Position numbers and translations under genes: made by a program
In this document: positions 1 to 6,839 of the stretch, one piece after another
How the letters are laid out: each line of letters begins with the position of its first letter
Numbering within the stretch: position 1 is the first letter of the stretch
From: Lentisphaerota bacterium
GTDB taxonomy: Bacteria > Verrucomicrobiota > Kiritimatiellia > JAAZAB01
Reading direction: 5' to 3'
Length of the DNA stretch: 13,505 bases
Assembly: GCA_016182435.1 (NCBI GenBank)
Contig: JACPGN010000149.1
Coordinates: 1 to 13,505 of the forward strand
Notes under the pieces: model-generated
What the model saw: the letters and a program-made list of their open reading frames with translations, nothing else
What the model was told of the DNA's origin: nothing
Database searches by the model: none

Positions 1-95
1 ACCGGTTTCCGCTGGCTTCCGTGGACAGCGCTTGCTATCATTCCTGCCAGTTTGATGTTGTTGCCGGAGAATCCGGCAGAAGCGGACAAACAAGA

Positions 96-325
96 ATGAC
101 CGTGCAGCATAAACGCTGGATGTCCGCGGATGAGATCGCAGTGCCCGCTTGTCGCGCCGGAGCATTTTGCAAAGGCGGATGGGCGTGAACCAAGACACGG
201 TTTACAAGTGGATTGAATGGAAGAAACTTCCGGCCCACAAGGTCGGGCGGCTCTGGAAGTTCAAGGCTTCTCAAGTTGACGAGTGGGTTCAGGCGGGCAA
301 AGCAGCCCAAAGGAAAGCACAGTAG
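96..325 (+). pseudogene. Frameshifted excisionase/MerR-type HTH DNA-binding protein
   Basis: Small helix-turn-helix proteins of this type are about 60-70 residues long and bind DNA as excisionases or small regulators. The first frame starts at ATG 96 (MTVQHKRWMSADEIA...) and stops at 188. The rest of the fold (MGVNQDTVYKWIEWKKLP, then AHKVGRLWKFKASQVDEWV) is in another frame, 179-325. Family members have only one or two residues between the EIA and the LGV/MGV of the HTH, but here 38 nt separate them, about 32 nt too many. The extra DNA matches a dispersed repeat (150-179), so the break looks like a repeat insertion. A 7-bp hairpin (62-78) lies just upstream. The second frame could start at ATG 179 as a 48-residue protein, but half of the HTH would be missing. 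The gene ends 6 nt before the DUF4062 gene, suggesting a former operon leader. Confidence 0.7.
150..179 (+). repeat. Dispersed palindromic repeat inserted in the HTH gene
   Basis: The 30-nt stretch begins TGTCGCGCCGGAGC and ends AAAGGCGGA. It resembles the 28-nt stretch at 2571-2598, which begins TGTCCGCCGTAGG and ends GAAGGCGGA; the two share both ends and differ mainly in the loop. The copy here falls exactly where the HTH reading frame breaks. The family assignment rests on only these two copies. Confidence 0.55.
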
Positions 326-331
326 CTGCCG

Positions 332-970
332 ATGAAGATCTCGGATAGGCTGACGATTCTCGTGTCCTCAACCGTATACGGCATCGAGGAGTTGCTGGAG
401 CGTGTTTACGTCGTCCTGACCCAGTACGGCTACGATGTGTGGATGTCGCACAAGGGAACGATGCCGGTTTTGCCCGACCGCTCGAATTTCGAGAACTGCC
501 TTGCTGCGGTGGAGGCCTGCGACCTGTTCCTCGGCATCATCACGCCGCAGTACGGATCGGGAACACCGACCAAGGGGCAGCGCTCGATCACGCACGAGGA
601 ATTGCTTAAGGCTATCGAACTGGACAAGCCGCGATGGATTCTGGCGCATGATCAGGTTGTTTTTGCGCGCTCGCTTCTGCGCGGTCTCGGCTACGACACC
701 GCAGCCAAGCGGGAGACGCTGTCACTGAAGAAGAGCCCAGTGATTGACGATCTGCGGGTAGTTGACATGTATGAGGCTGCGATCCGAAACGATATCCAGA
801 TCAAGGACCGCAAAGGGAACTGGGTGCAGAAGTTCGTCACACCGCAAGACGCGCAGTTGTTCGCCAGTGCGCAATTCTACCGATACCAGGAGGTCGAGGA
901 GTTCATAAAGACGCATCTGGCGAACCGCCCGGCGGTCCGCCGTCGGCTTGACGGGAAAGGACGGCCATGA
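332..970 (+). CDS. DUF4062 domain protein (TIR-like/Rossmann-like), putative defence protein
   Basis: A 212-residue protein. The N-terminal half fits DUF4062: a first strand with the hallmark VSST (residues 7-14, LTILVSST), a helix with a cluster of acidic residues, the strand DVWMSH, a second Rossmann-type strand DLFLGIITPQYGSG (64-77), and SITHEELLKAIELDKPRWIL (85-104), where Glu89/Glu90 occupy the place of the conserved acidic residue of the family. DUF4062 domains are related to TIR/SLOG-type folds and recur in antiviral and NTPase-linked proteins. The C-terminal half (about 110-200) is unassigned and helical. The start is ATG 332, with a weak AGGAAAG about 14 nt upstream. The gene overlaps the next one by ATGA (967-970), so the two are probably translationally coupled and may work together. 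Enzymatic activity is not shown. Confidence 0.8.
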   Translation: MKISDRLTILVSSTVYGIEELLERVYVVLTQYGYDVWMSHKGTMPVLPDRSNFENCLAAVEACDLFLGIITPQYGSGTPTKGQRSITHEELLKAIELDKPRWILAHDQVVFARSLLRGLGYDTAAKRETLSLKKSPVIDDLRVVDMYEAAIRNDIQIKDRKGNWVQKFVTPQDAQLFASAQFYRYQEVEEFIKTHLANRPAVRRRLDGKGRP

Positions 971-2382
971 TTCCGGACTCCATCAGGAAGCAACTTCGGG
1001 AAGGCAAAAGCTCCACGGTCGAGTTTCTCGCCGGGGCCAAGGATTTCGCGCCCATCGGTCGTGCGGTTTGCGCCTTCCTGAACGGCAAGGGCGGCGACAT
1101 CTTCTGCGGTGTATCCGATGGCGGCGAGATCGTGGGCGTGCCGGATGCGTCAGGGATGGCCGACCGCCTGCGAAAGCACTTGCAGGCGGCGATTACGCCG
1201 CACGCACCGCTCTTGTCCGTGACCGTAGATGACGGAGACGACAGGAGCATCATCACCATCGAGATACCGGCCGGCACGCAAGGGCCGTATGTGTACGAAG
1301 GGGCCGCCTACGTCCGGCATGGCGCCGCGACCCAGGCGGCCGAGGCCGCGACTCTGCAGCGACTCTTGCAGGCAGCATCGGTGGCGACAGAACTGTGGGA
1401 GAAGCGCGTCTCCACCGCCCTTGAGTATGGCGACCTCGACACCGGGGAACTCGAAGCGCTGATGAAGGAGGCGGCAAAGGCCAGCCGCTTTGTGTTTGAG
1501 AAACCGGATGACCGGCTCGATGTGCTTCGGCAACTTGGCCTCACCAGGGGCGGTCAGTTCACGCAGGCGGCCGATGTTCTCCTCGCCAGGAATCCCGCCC
1601 TTCGGCATCCGCAAATCCGCGTTCGCGCGACCTGCTTCGAGGAAGACAAAGAAGCGGACCGGTTCATTGACGACAAGGTGTTCGAGGGACCGCTGGTTCA
1701 GATGCTTGAGCGGGCGGAGAAGTTCATCCTCCGCAACATGCGAACGGTCGTTTCGTTCCGGGGCAAGGGCCTCCAGACCGATGACCGCGCCGAGTATCCG
1801 CCGGAGGCGATCCGGGAAGGGCTGGTAAACGCCATGGCCCATCGTGACTACGCTTCGTTCCACGGGGGAGTTGCGGTGCGGCTATATCCCTCGCGGTTGG
1901 AGATATGGAACGTCGGACACCTGCCATCGCCGTTGAAACCCGGTGATCTGAAGCGAAACCATCCTTCGATCCCGGTGAACCCGGACATCGTCCATGCGCT
2001 GTACATCCGGGGCTACATGAACCGGATTGGCCGGGGCACCCAGAAGATCGTGAACCTCTGTCGCGAGCACGGACTCAAGTCACCGTCATGGCGCGACGAC
2101 TCAACAGGCGTCACGCTAACGCTGTTTGCCCAGGCCGGAGGGCAGGGCTACACCGGGTCCCTGAATCCCCGGCAAAAGGCTCTGCTTGCCAAGATCAATC
2201 CCGGCGAGGAGATTCGCCCGGGTGAGTATCAGCGCCAGTACGCGGAGGGTGTCACCGACCGGCAGGCACGGCGCGACCTGACTGAGTTGGAGGATGCCAA
2301 CCTTCTGGAGCGCGTGGGAGCAGGCGCAACGACCCGCTACCGGCGAACCGAACGCGACCGGAAAGGGCGGAACCGGACATGA
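967..2382 (+). CDS. AlbA_2/Schlafen-type protein with GHKL-like ATPase and C-terminal winged helix
   Basis: A 471-residue protein of the 'ATP-binding / RecG-like' AlbA_2 family. Residues 10-125 form the AlbA_2 domain: STVEFLAGAKD at the front, VCAFLNGKGGDIFCGVSDGG (34-53), IITIEIPAGTQGPYVYEG and AAYVRHGAAT. The C-terminal part holds a HATPase_c_4 domain: EAIREGLVNAMAHRDY (280-295) is the N-box with Asn288 and the HRDY signature, and YIRGYMNRIGRGTQKI (346-361) carries the G-box. Residues 395-460 look like a winged helix (TDRQARRDLTELEDANLLER). Proteins of this layout are annotated as transcriptional regulators or ATPases, and Schlafen-like AlbA_2 domains occur in defence islands. The ATGA overlap with the DUF4062 gene implies coupled expression. 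An exact 11-nt tandem duplication (2371-2392) spans the stop codon and may have changed the C-terminus. Confidence 0.88.
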   Translation: MIPDSIRKQLREGKSSTVEFLAGAKDFAPIGRAVCAFLNGKGGDIFCGVSDGGEIVGVPDASGMADRLRKHLQAAITPHAPLLSVTVDDGDDRSIITIEIPAGTQGPYVYEGAAYVRHGAATQAAEAATLQRLLQAASVATELWEKRVSTALEYGDLDTGELEALMKEAAKASRFVFEKPDDRLDVLRQLGLTRGGQFTQAADVLLARNPALRHPQIRVRATCFEEDKEADRFIDDKVFEGPLVQMLERAEKFILRNMRTVVSFRGKGLQTDDRAEYPPEAIREGLVNAMAHRDYASFHGGVAVRLYPSRLEIWNVGHLPSPLKPGDLKRNHPSIPVNPDIVHALYIRGYMNRIGRGTQKIVNLCREHGLKSPSWRDDSTGVTLTLFAQAGGQGYTGSLNPRQKALLAKINPGEEIRPGEYQRQYAEGVTDRQARRDLTELEDANLLERVGAGATTRYRRTERDRKGRNRT

Positions 2383-2392
2383 ACCGGACATG
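2371..2392 (+). repeat. Tandem 11-nt duplication at the stop codon of the AlbA_2 gene
   Basis: AACCGGACATG occurs twice back to back, and the junction creates the TGA stop. A third copy lies at 2547-2557. Removing one unit would move translation into a frame open to 2582. Confidence 0.8.
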
Positions 2393-2699
2393 CGTAAAGC
2401 CCCTGTGGACATGGCAGCGGTGCCCAGCCACGGGTCTCTCCCGGCAGATGGCATCACCAATGGCCCTATCAGTCAACAAGTTGCACCGCGGCGACGGCGC
2501 GTGTCCCATCCCGGCATCGCCGCCTTTCGGGCATTCTCCGGACACAAACCGGACATGCAGGTTGAAGACATGTCCGCCGTAGGCCCGGCGAAGGCGGAAG
2601 ACAAAGCGTCCTCCTCGACGGCTCTGCCGGAACAGAAGGCGTTTTTCCCGCCTGAGGCGGGTCTGCCTACGGTATGATCCGCCAGGTGCGGATCAACCT
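2383..2699. other. Gene-free stretch with small palindromic repeats
   Basis: No convincing gene is seen in these 317 nt. A repeat of the TGTCCGCC...GGCGGA family lies at 2571-2598. A palindrome with stems CCCGCC/GGCGGG lies at 2647-2661, preceded by T5, which is the wrong side for a + strand terminator. A 7-bp hairpin, GATCCGC/GCGGATC, lies at 2676-2694. Two overlapping reading frames run through part of the stretch (to 2582 and to 2677), but their translations are low-complexity and match no family I recognise. Confidence 0.6.
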
Positions 2700-2837
2700 A
2701 TGGTTGACAAGATACCGGCGCGGTTCGGGCGCGTGGTGGATCTTTGTTGCGGGATGGGCGGGTTGGCGGCGTTACAGAGTGCCGGAAATACACGCGATTT
2801 GCTCGTTGAAACGAAGACAAGGATGTTTGCAGCATGA
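2700..2837 (+). pseudogene. Short ORF with DNA cytosine-methyltransferase-like motif I (probable N-terminal remnant)
   Basis: A 45-codon reading frame starts at ATG 2700 and overlaps the YhcG gene by ATGA (2834-2837). Its start, MVDKIPARFGRVVDLCCGMG followed by GLA, matches the N-terminal SAM-binding motif I of C5-cytosine DNA methyltransferases (consensus D-L-F/C-C/S-G-x-G-G). The remaining 22 residues (ALQSAGNTRDLLVETKTRMF and two Ala) do not continue the methyltransferase fold. The likeliest reading is a truncated methyltransferase start fused to unrelated sequence. Its only role now may be translational coupling to the nuclease gene. A chance ORF is possible, though the motif and the ATGA overlap argue against it. 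Confidence 0.45.
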
Positions 2838-3895
2838 AGAAATTACGGGCCATGAAACAAGAACTCGCACCGGTTGTGCGAGAAATTAGCGGCAAGGAAT
2901 ATGCCAGCTTGTTGAGCGAAATCAAGGAACGGGTCCGTTCGGCGCAACTTGAGGCGTTGCGCTCTGTCAATAAGGAGTTAATCGCACTCTATTGGGATAT
3001 TGGGCGCATGATTGTCTCCAGACAGGTTGGCGAGACTTGGGGCAAATCCGTAGTCGAGCAACTGGCCGCCGATTTGCAGGCCGAATTTCCAGGTGTACAG
3101 GGGTTCTCCACGCAGAATCTGTGGTACATGCGTCAATTCTATCTTGAGTACCGGGAAAGATCAAAACTCCAACCACTGGTTGGAGAAATCAGTTGGACCA
3201 AAAACCTAATCGTCATGGCGCGTTGCAAAGACCTCTTGGAACGCGAATTCTACATTCGCATGACGAAGAAATTCGGGTGGTCCAAGAACGTTTTGATCCA
3301 TCAGATCGAGAACCAGTCCTACGAGAAGACGCTTCTCAACCAGACCAACTTCGACAAAGCCGTGTCGCCCGAGATCCGGGCACAGGCAAAGTTGGCGGTC
3401 AAGGACGAGTACACGTTTGATTTTCTCGAACTTGGCGCAGAGCACGCCGAGCGAGAACTGGAACGCGCCTTGATCGGGCGCATCGAGGATTTCCTTCGCG
3501 CCATGGGCGGACTCTTCGCCTTCGTCGGCAGTCAATTCCGATTGGAGGTGGACGAAAAGGAGTATTTCGTGGATCTTCTGCTTTACCACCGCCGGCTCAA
3601 GTGCCTGATAGCTGTGGAACTCAAGGTCGGCGACTTCGAACCGGAGTTTGTGGGCAAGATGCAGTTCTATCTCGCCGCGCTGGATACGCGGGTTCGGGAG
3701 AAAGACGAGAACCCGTCTATCGGCATTATTCTCTGCAAAGAAAAACGCCGGACAATTGTGGAGTACGCCTTGCGCGAAGCCAGAAAGCCCATCGGCGTCG
3801 CAACCTACCGCATTGTCAAGACCCTGCCGAAGGAACTGAAGGGGCAACTGCCGTCACCGCAGCAGATCGCGAAGCTGCTGGAGGAAGTCCGATGA
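2834..3895 (+). CDS. YhcG-type PDDEXK nuclease domain protein (DUF1016)
   Basis: A 353-residue protein of normal length for the family. The N-terminal DUF1016_N helical domain spans about 20-180 (ALYWDIGRMIV at 51-61, WGKSVVEQLAADL, FSTQNLWYMRQFYLEY, LPLVGEISWTKNL-like segment at 112-125). The C-terminal PD-(D/E)XK domain carries Asp247 (FVDLLLYHRRL), Glu262 and Lys264 (AVELKVG) and Gln277 (KMQFYL), the usual catalytic set. YhcG homologues are common next to restriction-modification and other defence genes; their exact role is unsettled. ATG 2834 is chosen because it gives the ATGA overlap with the upstream mini-ORF; ATG 2852 (MKQEL) is an alternative. Directly after the TGA the same frame continues into a winged-helix remnant. 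Confidence 0.93.
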   Translation: MKKLRAMKQELAPVVREISGKEYASLLSEIKERVRSAQLEALRSVNKELIALYWDIGRMIVSRQVGETWGKSVVEQLAADLQAEFPGVQGFSTQNLWYMRQFYLEYRERSKLQPLVGEISWTKNLIVMARCKDLLEREFYIRMTKKFGWSKNVLIHQIENQSYEKTLLNQTNFDKAVSPEIRAQAKLAVKDEYTFDFLELGAEHAERELERALIGRIEDFLRAMGGLFAFVGSQFRLEVDEKEYFVDLLLYHRRLKCLIAVELKVGDFEPEFVGKMQFYLAALDTRVREKDENPSIGIILCKEKRRTIVEYALREARKPIGVATYRIVKTLPKELKGQLPSPQQIAKLLEEVR

Positions 3896-4066
3896 AGCGC
3901 GGCCATAGGGCACAAGTCCGTGAGCCGCGCTCTTCGGCAGGCTCTGGCCGATTTGATGAGCGCGGGGCTTGTGGCGTACACCATGCCTGAGAGGCCGAAC
4001 AGCCGACTTCAACGATATCGCATGACGCTCAATGACAGAAGAAGACGGCGTGTCGGCAGCAATTGA
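3896..4066 (+). pseudogene. Winged-helix C-terminal remnant of a Fic or RecG-like/AlbA_2 protein
   Basis: The same frame as the nuclease gene stays open for 56 codons after its stop. From about 3908 it reads GHKSVSRALRQALADLMSAG, then LVAYTMPERPNSRLQRYRMT, a typical C-terminal winged helix of Fic or AlbA_2/ATP-binding proteins (family form: PxKPNSRLQKYRLT). There is no start codon with a leader and no upstream domain, so this is a leftover 3' end. It could be produced only by readthrough of TGA 3893-3895. Confidence 0.6.
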
Positions 4067-4105
4067 AGCCGGATGGCGCAGGATCGGCGCCACCAACAGA
4101 TTGAC

Positions 4106-4258
4106 ATGAAACCCAAATCCAACGGCATCGTATCCTGGCCGAAGGCGGAGCGGCCGTGTGAGCGGGTGCTGGCGGAGGGAGTGGAGAATCTGACTGAGGC
4201 GCAGTTGCTGGCGATTATTCTCCAGGTCGGCCAGGGGACCTTCGAGGTGGGGACTTGA
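4106..4258 (+). pseudogene. radC: Truncated RadC (UPF0758) N-terminal fragment
   Basis: The frame starts MKPKSNGIVSWPKAERPCER and continues VLAEGVENLTEAQLLAIILQ. This matches the N-terminal HhH-like UPF0758 region of RadC proteins (W-P-x-x-E-R-P-R-E-R, then L-S/T-D/E-A-E/Q-L-L-A-I). It stops at 4258 after about 50 residues, whereas full RadC has around 220 and carries a JAB/MPN metalloprotease-like domain that is absent here. An in-frame ATG at 4073 would add 11 unrelated residues. The break lies 58 nt before the DUF2075 gene. Confidence 0.75.
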
Positions 4259-4316
4259 GTCAGAGATTTCTTACAGCCTTGAAGACGGGCATAGTCAGTT
4301 GCGGATCGAGACAGTG

Positions 4317-6317
4317 ATGGGAAACGGAAACGCCATACTCCTGCCCCGCGCTTACTACAGCGCTCCCATGGGCGTCTTCCTGACGGCGACGCCCGAGACG
4401 ATTCTCGGCACTCTGGCGGCCAATAGCGAAGTGACGGTCGAGCCTCCGCAACGCGATGCGTGGCTACAGGAAATCGACATCCTCAAAGCTGCGCTCCAGG
4501 GACTCGATGGGACGCTGTTTCTGGAGTTCAACATCCCGCGCATGGGCAAACGCATTGATGCCGTTATCGTGTCCGGCGCATTGGTGTTCGTCACCGAATT
4601 CAAGGTGGGCGAGAAACATTATATGCGCGCCGATCTGGACCAAGTATGGGACTACGCTCTGGACCTGAAAAACTTCCATGAAGCGAGCCACGCTATCCCG
4701 ATTCTACCGATTCTCGTGGCAACGGAAGCGCCGATGGGCGACCGAGTTCTGCCGTCACCCCATGACGATCAGGTCTATCCTCCCGTCCAGTCAAACAGCC
4801 AAGGTCTCCGGGCCGTGATTGACCTGGGGCTGGGGCAAGCCAAGATCGATCCGGTGGACGGTGTACAATGGGGCGCGGCGTCGTACCACCCGACGCCGAC
4901 GATTATCGAGGCCGCCCAGTCGCTCTACGCGCAGCATTCGGTTGACGCCATCGCCCGCCATGATGCCGGCGCCCGCAATCTCCGAGTCACTTCCGCACGC
5001 ATCGAGGAATTGGTCGAGCAGGCACGTAGCTCAGGAAGCAAGATCATCTGTCTTGTGACAGGCGTGCCGGGGGCAGGGAAGACACTTGTGGGGCTGAATG
5101 TCGCCACTAAGCGGAGAGATGCCAGTCGTCCGACGCATGCAGTTTTCCTCTCCGGCAATGGCCCGCTGGTCGCGGTCCTCCGCGAAGCCCTGACCCGCGA
5201 CGAGGTCTCCCGCCGTCGAACGCTCGGCGAACGGGTTCGGAAGGGGATGGTGGGCGAGAGCGTGAAGGCATTCATCCAGAATGTCCACCACTTCCGCGAC
5301 GAAGCGCTACGTGAAAGCACGCCCCCGATTGACCACGTTGTGATATTCGATGAGGCGCAAAGAGCGTGGAATGACAGGCAAACGTCGGCCTTCATGCGGA
5401 CGAAGAAGAAAATGCCAGGGTTCACGAAGTCGGAGCCGGAGTTTCTGATATCGTACCTTGACCGGCACGATGATTGGGCGGTCGTTGTCTGTCTCGTCGG
5501 GGGCGGTCAGGAGATCAACAAGGGCGAAGCAGGAATTGGGGCATGGCTCGATGCCATCAACACGGCCTTTCCCAAGTGGCATGTCTACATCTCCCCGGAA
5601 CTGACGGACAGCGAATATGCTGCCGGTCATGCCCTCGATGCAGTCCGATCGAGACCCGACACGCACTTCGACCGGGACCTTCATCTGGCTGTATCCATGC
5701 GTTCCTTCCGCGCCGAGAATGTGTCGGCGTTCGTCAAAGCAGTCCTGGACTGCGAAATGGACGTAGCGCGAGACGCCTACTCGAAACTCAGCCGGCGTTA
5801 CCCGATTGCCCTCACGCGGGACCTGGACCAGGCCAAGAACTGGATTCGGAACCGCGCCCGGGGGAGCGAACGATACGGTCTTGTCGCGTCATCGGAGGCG
5901 CAACGGCTGAAGCCGCATGCAATCGACGTGCGCGTGAATATCAACCCCGTCCACTGGTTCCTCGATGACAGGAGGGACACGCGATCGAGCTTCTACCTCG
6001 AGGATGCCGCTTCGCAGTTCGACATCCAAGGCCTTGAACTGGACTGGGTTTGTGTCACTTGGGACGCGGACCTTCGGTTCACAGAATCAGGATGGGGCTA
6101 TCATATCTTCCGTGGCGATAGGTGGTGCAGGCTGCACAACGAGGATCGCCGGAACTATCTCCGCAACGCATATCGTGTTCTCCTCACTCGTGCGCGTCAG
6201 GGCATGGTGATCTTCGTTCCGCCCGGCGAAGGAAATGACCCAACGCGTGCTCCCGCCTTTTACGACAGCACTTTCCGGTATCTGTCTAATATGGGTATCC
6301 CTGTGCTTGCCGAATAA
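4317..6317 (+). CDS. DUF2075 SF1-like helicase/ATPase with N-terminal PD-(D/E)XK nuclease-like domain
   Basis: A 666-residue protein counted from ATG 4317 (a TTG at 4299 would add six residues). The N-terminal region (about 35-135) contains FLEFNIPRMGKRIDAVIV and VFVTEFKVG, giving Asp81, Glu94 and Lys96 in a PD-(D/E)XK-like arrangement. The DUF2075 ATPase domain follows: Walker A GVPGAGKT (249-256), Walker B VVIFDEAQ (341-348), a motif III-like VCLVGGGQEINKGE (391-404), SMRSFRAE (460-467), the superfamily-1 segment AASQFDIQGLELDWV (564-578) and motif VI YRVLLTRARQG (619-629). DUF2075 proteins are predicted DNA/RNA helicases related to Schlafen group III helicase modules and are frequent in defence islands. 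The neighbours YhcG and AlbA_2 support that role. Phage restriction by nuclease-helicase action is an inference. Confidence 0.9.
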   Translation: MGNGNAILLPRAYYSAPMGVFLTATPETILGTLAANSEVTVEPPQRDAWLQEIDILKAALQGLDGTLFLEFNIPRMGKRIDAVIVSGALVFVTEFKVGEKHYMRADLDQVWDYALDLKNFHEASHAIPILPILVATEAPMGDRVLPSPHDDQVYPPVQSNSQGLRAVIDLGLGQAKIDPVDGVQWGAASYHPTPTIIEAAQSLYAQHSVDAIARHDAGARNLRVTSARIEELVEQARSSGSKIICLVTGVPGAGKTLVGLNVATKRRDASRPTHAVFLSGNGPLVAVLREALTRDEVSRRRTLGERVRKGMVGESVKAFIQNVHHFRDEALRESTPPIDHVVIFDEAQRAWNDRQTSAFMRTKKKMPGFTKSEPEFLISYLDRHDDWAVVVCLVGGGQEINKGEAGIGAWLDAINTAFPKWHVYISPELTDSEYAAGHALDAVRSRPDTHFDRDLHLAVSMRSFRAENVSAFVKAVLDCEMDVARDAYSKLSRRYPIALTRDLDQAKNWIRNRARGSERYGLVASSEAQRLKPHAIDVRVNINPVHWFLDDRRDTRSSFYLEDAASQFDIQGLELDWVCVTWDADLRFTESGWGYHIFRGDRWCRLHNEDRRNYLRNAYRVLLTRARQGMVIFVPPGEGNDPTRAPAFYDSTFRYLSNMGIPVLAE

Positions 6318-6578
6318 GTGCTGTTCGCGATACCGGGGATTGACCAGACGGCGGACAGCGAGGGTTGCCGTTGATAGGGCTATGGCGGGCACGACCTCGG
6401 ATATGCACCCTCAAAAACTCGTTGATAGTATGCCATGTAGTTTTATTCCTATTGGCATAACAACATCCAAGTTCGTGAATCCATTCTTCAAGACATGGCT
6501 GCTATGGAAGAACTACTGACCAGAGGAGATCGAGCCGTCATGTTGTTTATCTTCAGGGCCGCCTCGCAGAGCGAAGGA
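6318..6578. other. Gene-free junction between accessory block and tRNA-Ser
   Basis: No gene is recognised here. Part of the stretch (about 6420-6520) is AT-richer than its surroundings. It is the most likely place for an attachment-site scar, but I see no second copy of the tRNA 3' end in the window and no integrase. Confidence 0.5.
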
Positions 6579-6670
6579 TGGCGGAGAGGGCGGGATTTGA
6601 ACCCGCGGTGCCCTTTTTGGGGCACATACGATTTCCAGTCGTACACCTTAGGCCGCTCGGTCACCTCTCC
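6579..6670 (-). tRNA. tRNA-Ser (anticodon GGA)
   Basis: On the minus strand the acceptor stem GGAGAGG (6664-6670) pairs with CCTCTCC (6583-6589). The anticodon arm is TACGA-CTGGAAA-TCGTA, with anticodon GGA, which reads UCC/UCU serine codons. A long variable arm, GTGCCC/GGGCAC, marks a class II serine tRNA, and the T arm reads GCGGG-TTCAAAT-CCCGC. The discriminator is G73 and CCA is encoded (6579-6581). The 3' end points towards the accessory block, the usual orientation for island integration. A GCGGGC/GCCCGC hairpin (6677-6690) lies just upstream. Confidence 0.97.
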
Positions 6671-6705
6671 TCTAAGGCGGGCCTGCCCGCAACCGAAAGA
6701 AATTA

Positions 6706-6805
6706 ACCACTGATGGACACTGATGAACACTGATAATCTTGCTCGCCTCGCTCGCTCGGCGAAGCGGGAAAGTCCCATCCGTGTCTATCCGTGTTCATCC
6801 GTGGT
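6706..6805. repeat. Phased long hairpin repeat, copy 1
   Basis: Two 29-nt arms (6706-6734 and 6777-6805) form an imperfect inverted repeat with about 24-25 pairs. The left arm is ACCAC-TGAT-GGACAC-TGAT-GAACAC-TGAT, and the right arm carries ATCC GTGTCT ATCC GTGTTC ATCC GTGGT. The TGAT/GGAT units recur every 10 nt, and the mismatches fall at the same phase in each unit. The 42-nt loop contains a further CG-rich repeat-like stretch. A related element lies at 9801-9913. Confidence 0.85.
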
Positions 6806-6810
6806 ATCCT

Positions 6811-6839
6811 CCATAGGCGGATCCGCCTCTGGCGGAAAG
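6811..6839 (+). repeat. GGCGGATCCGCC palindromic repeat, intergenic copy
   Basis: CCATAGGCGGATCCGCCT is followed by CTGGCGGAAAG. The first 18 nt are identical to 10766-10783 inside the NamZ-family gene. The core GGCGGATCCGCC (6816-6827) is a perfect 12-nt palindrome. It sits 5 nt after the phased hairpin. Confidence 0.85.

Noticed and set aside
1..99. Open frame entering from the left edge and ending TGA 97-99, overlapping ATG 96
   Set aside because: Thirty-two codons with a hydrophobic stretch but no recognisable domain. Another frame is equally open here, so the ATGA overlap may be chance.
38..310. Minus-strand 90-codon frame across the HTH gene
   Set aside because: Antisense of a recognisable HTH-coding sequence; its translation has no family features.
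2642..2661. T-run beside a GC-rich hairpin as an intrinsic terminator
   Set aside because: The T-run precedes the hairpin on the + strand, and on the minus strand the hairpin is followed by A residues, so neither orientation gives a U-tract.
2294..2677. 127-codon + strand frame at the end of the AlbA_2 gene
   Set aside because: It starts inside the conserved winged-helix coding sequence, its product is low-complexity, and it ends in palindromic repeats.
6706..6805. CRISPR-like array because of regularly spaced short units
   Set aside because: Units are 4-6 nt with a 10-nt step and no spacers of CRISPR length; the two arms form an inverted repeat, and no cas genes are present.
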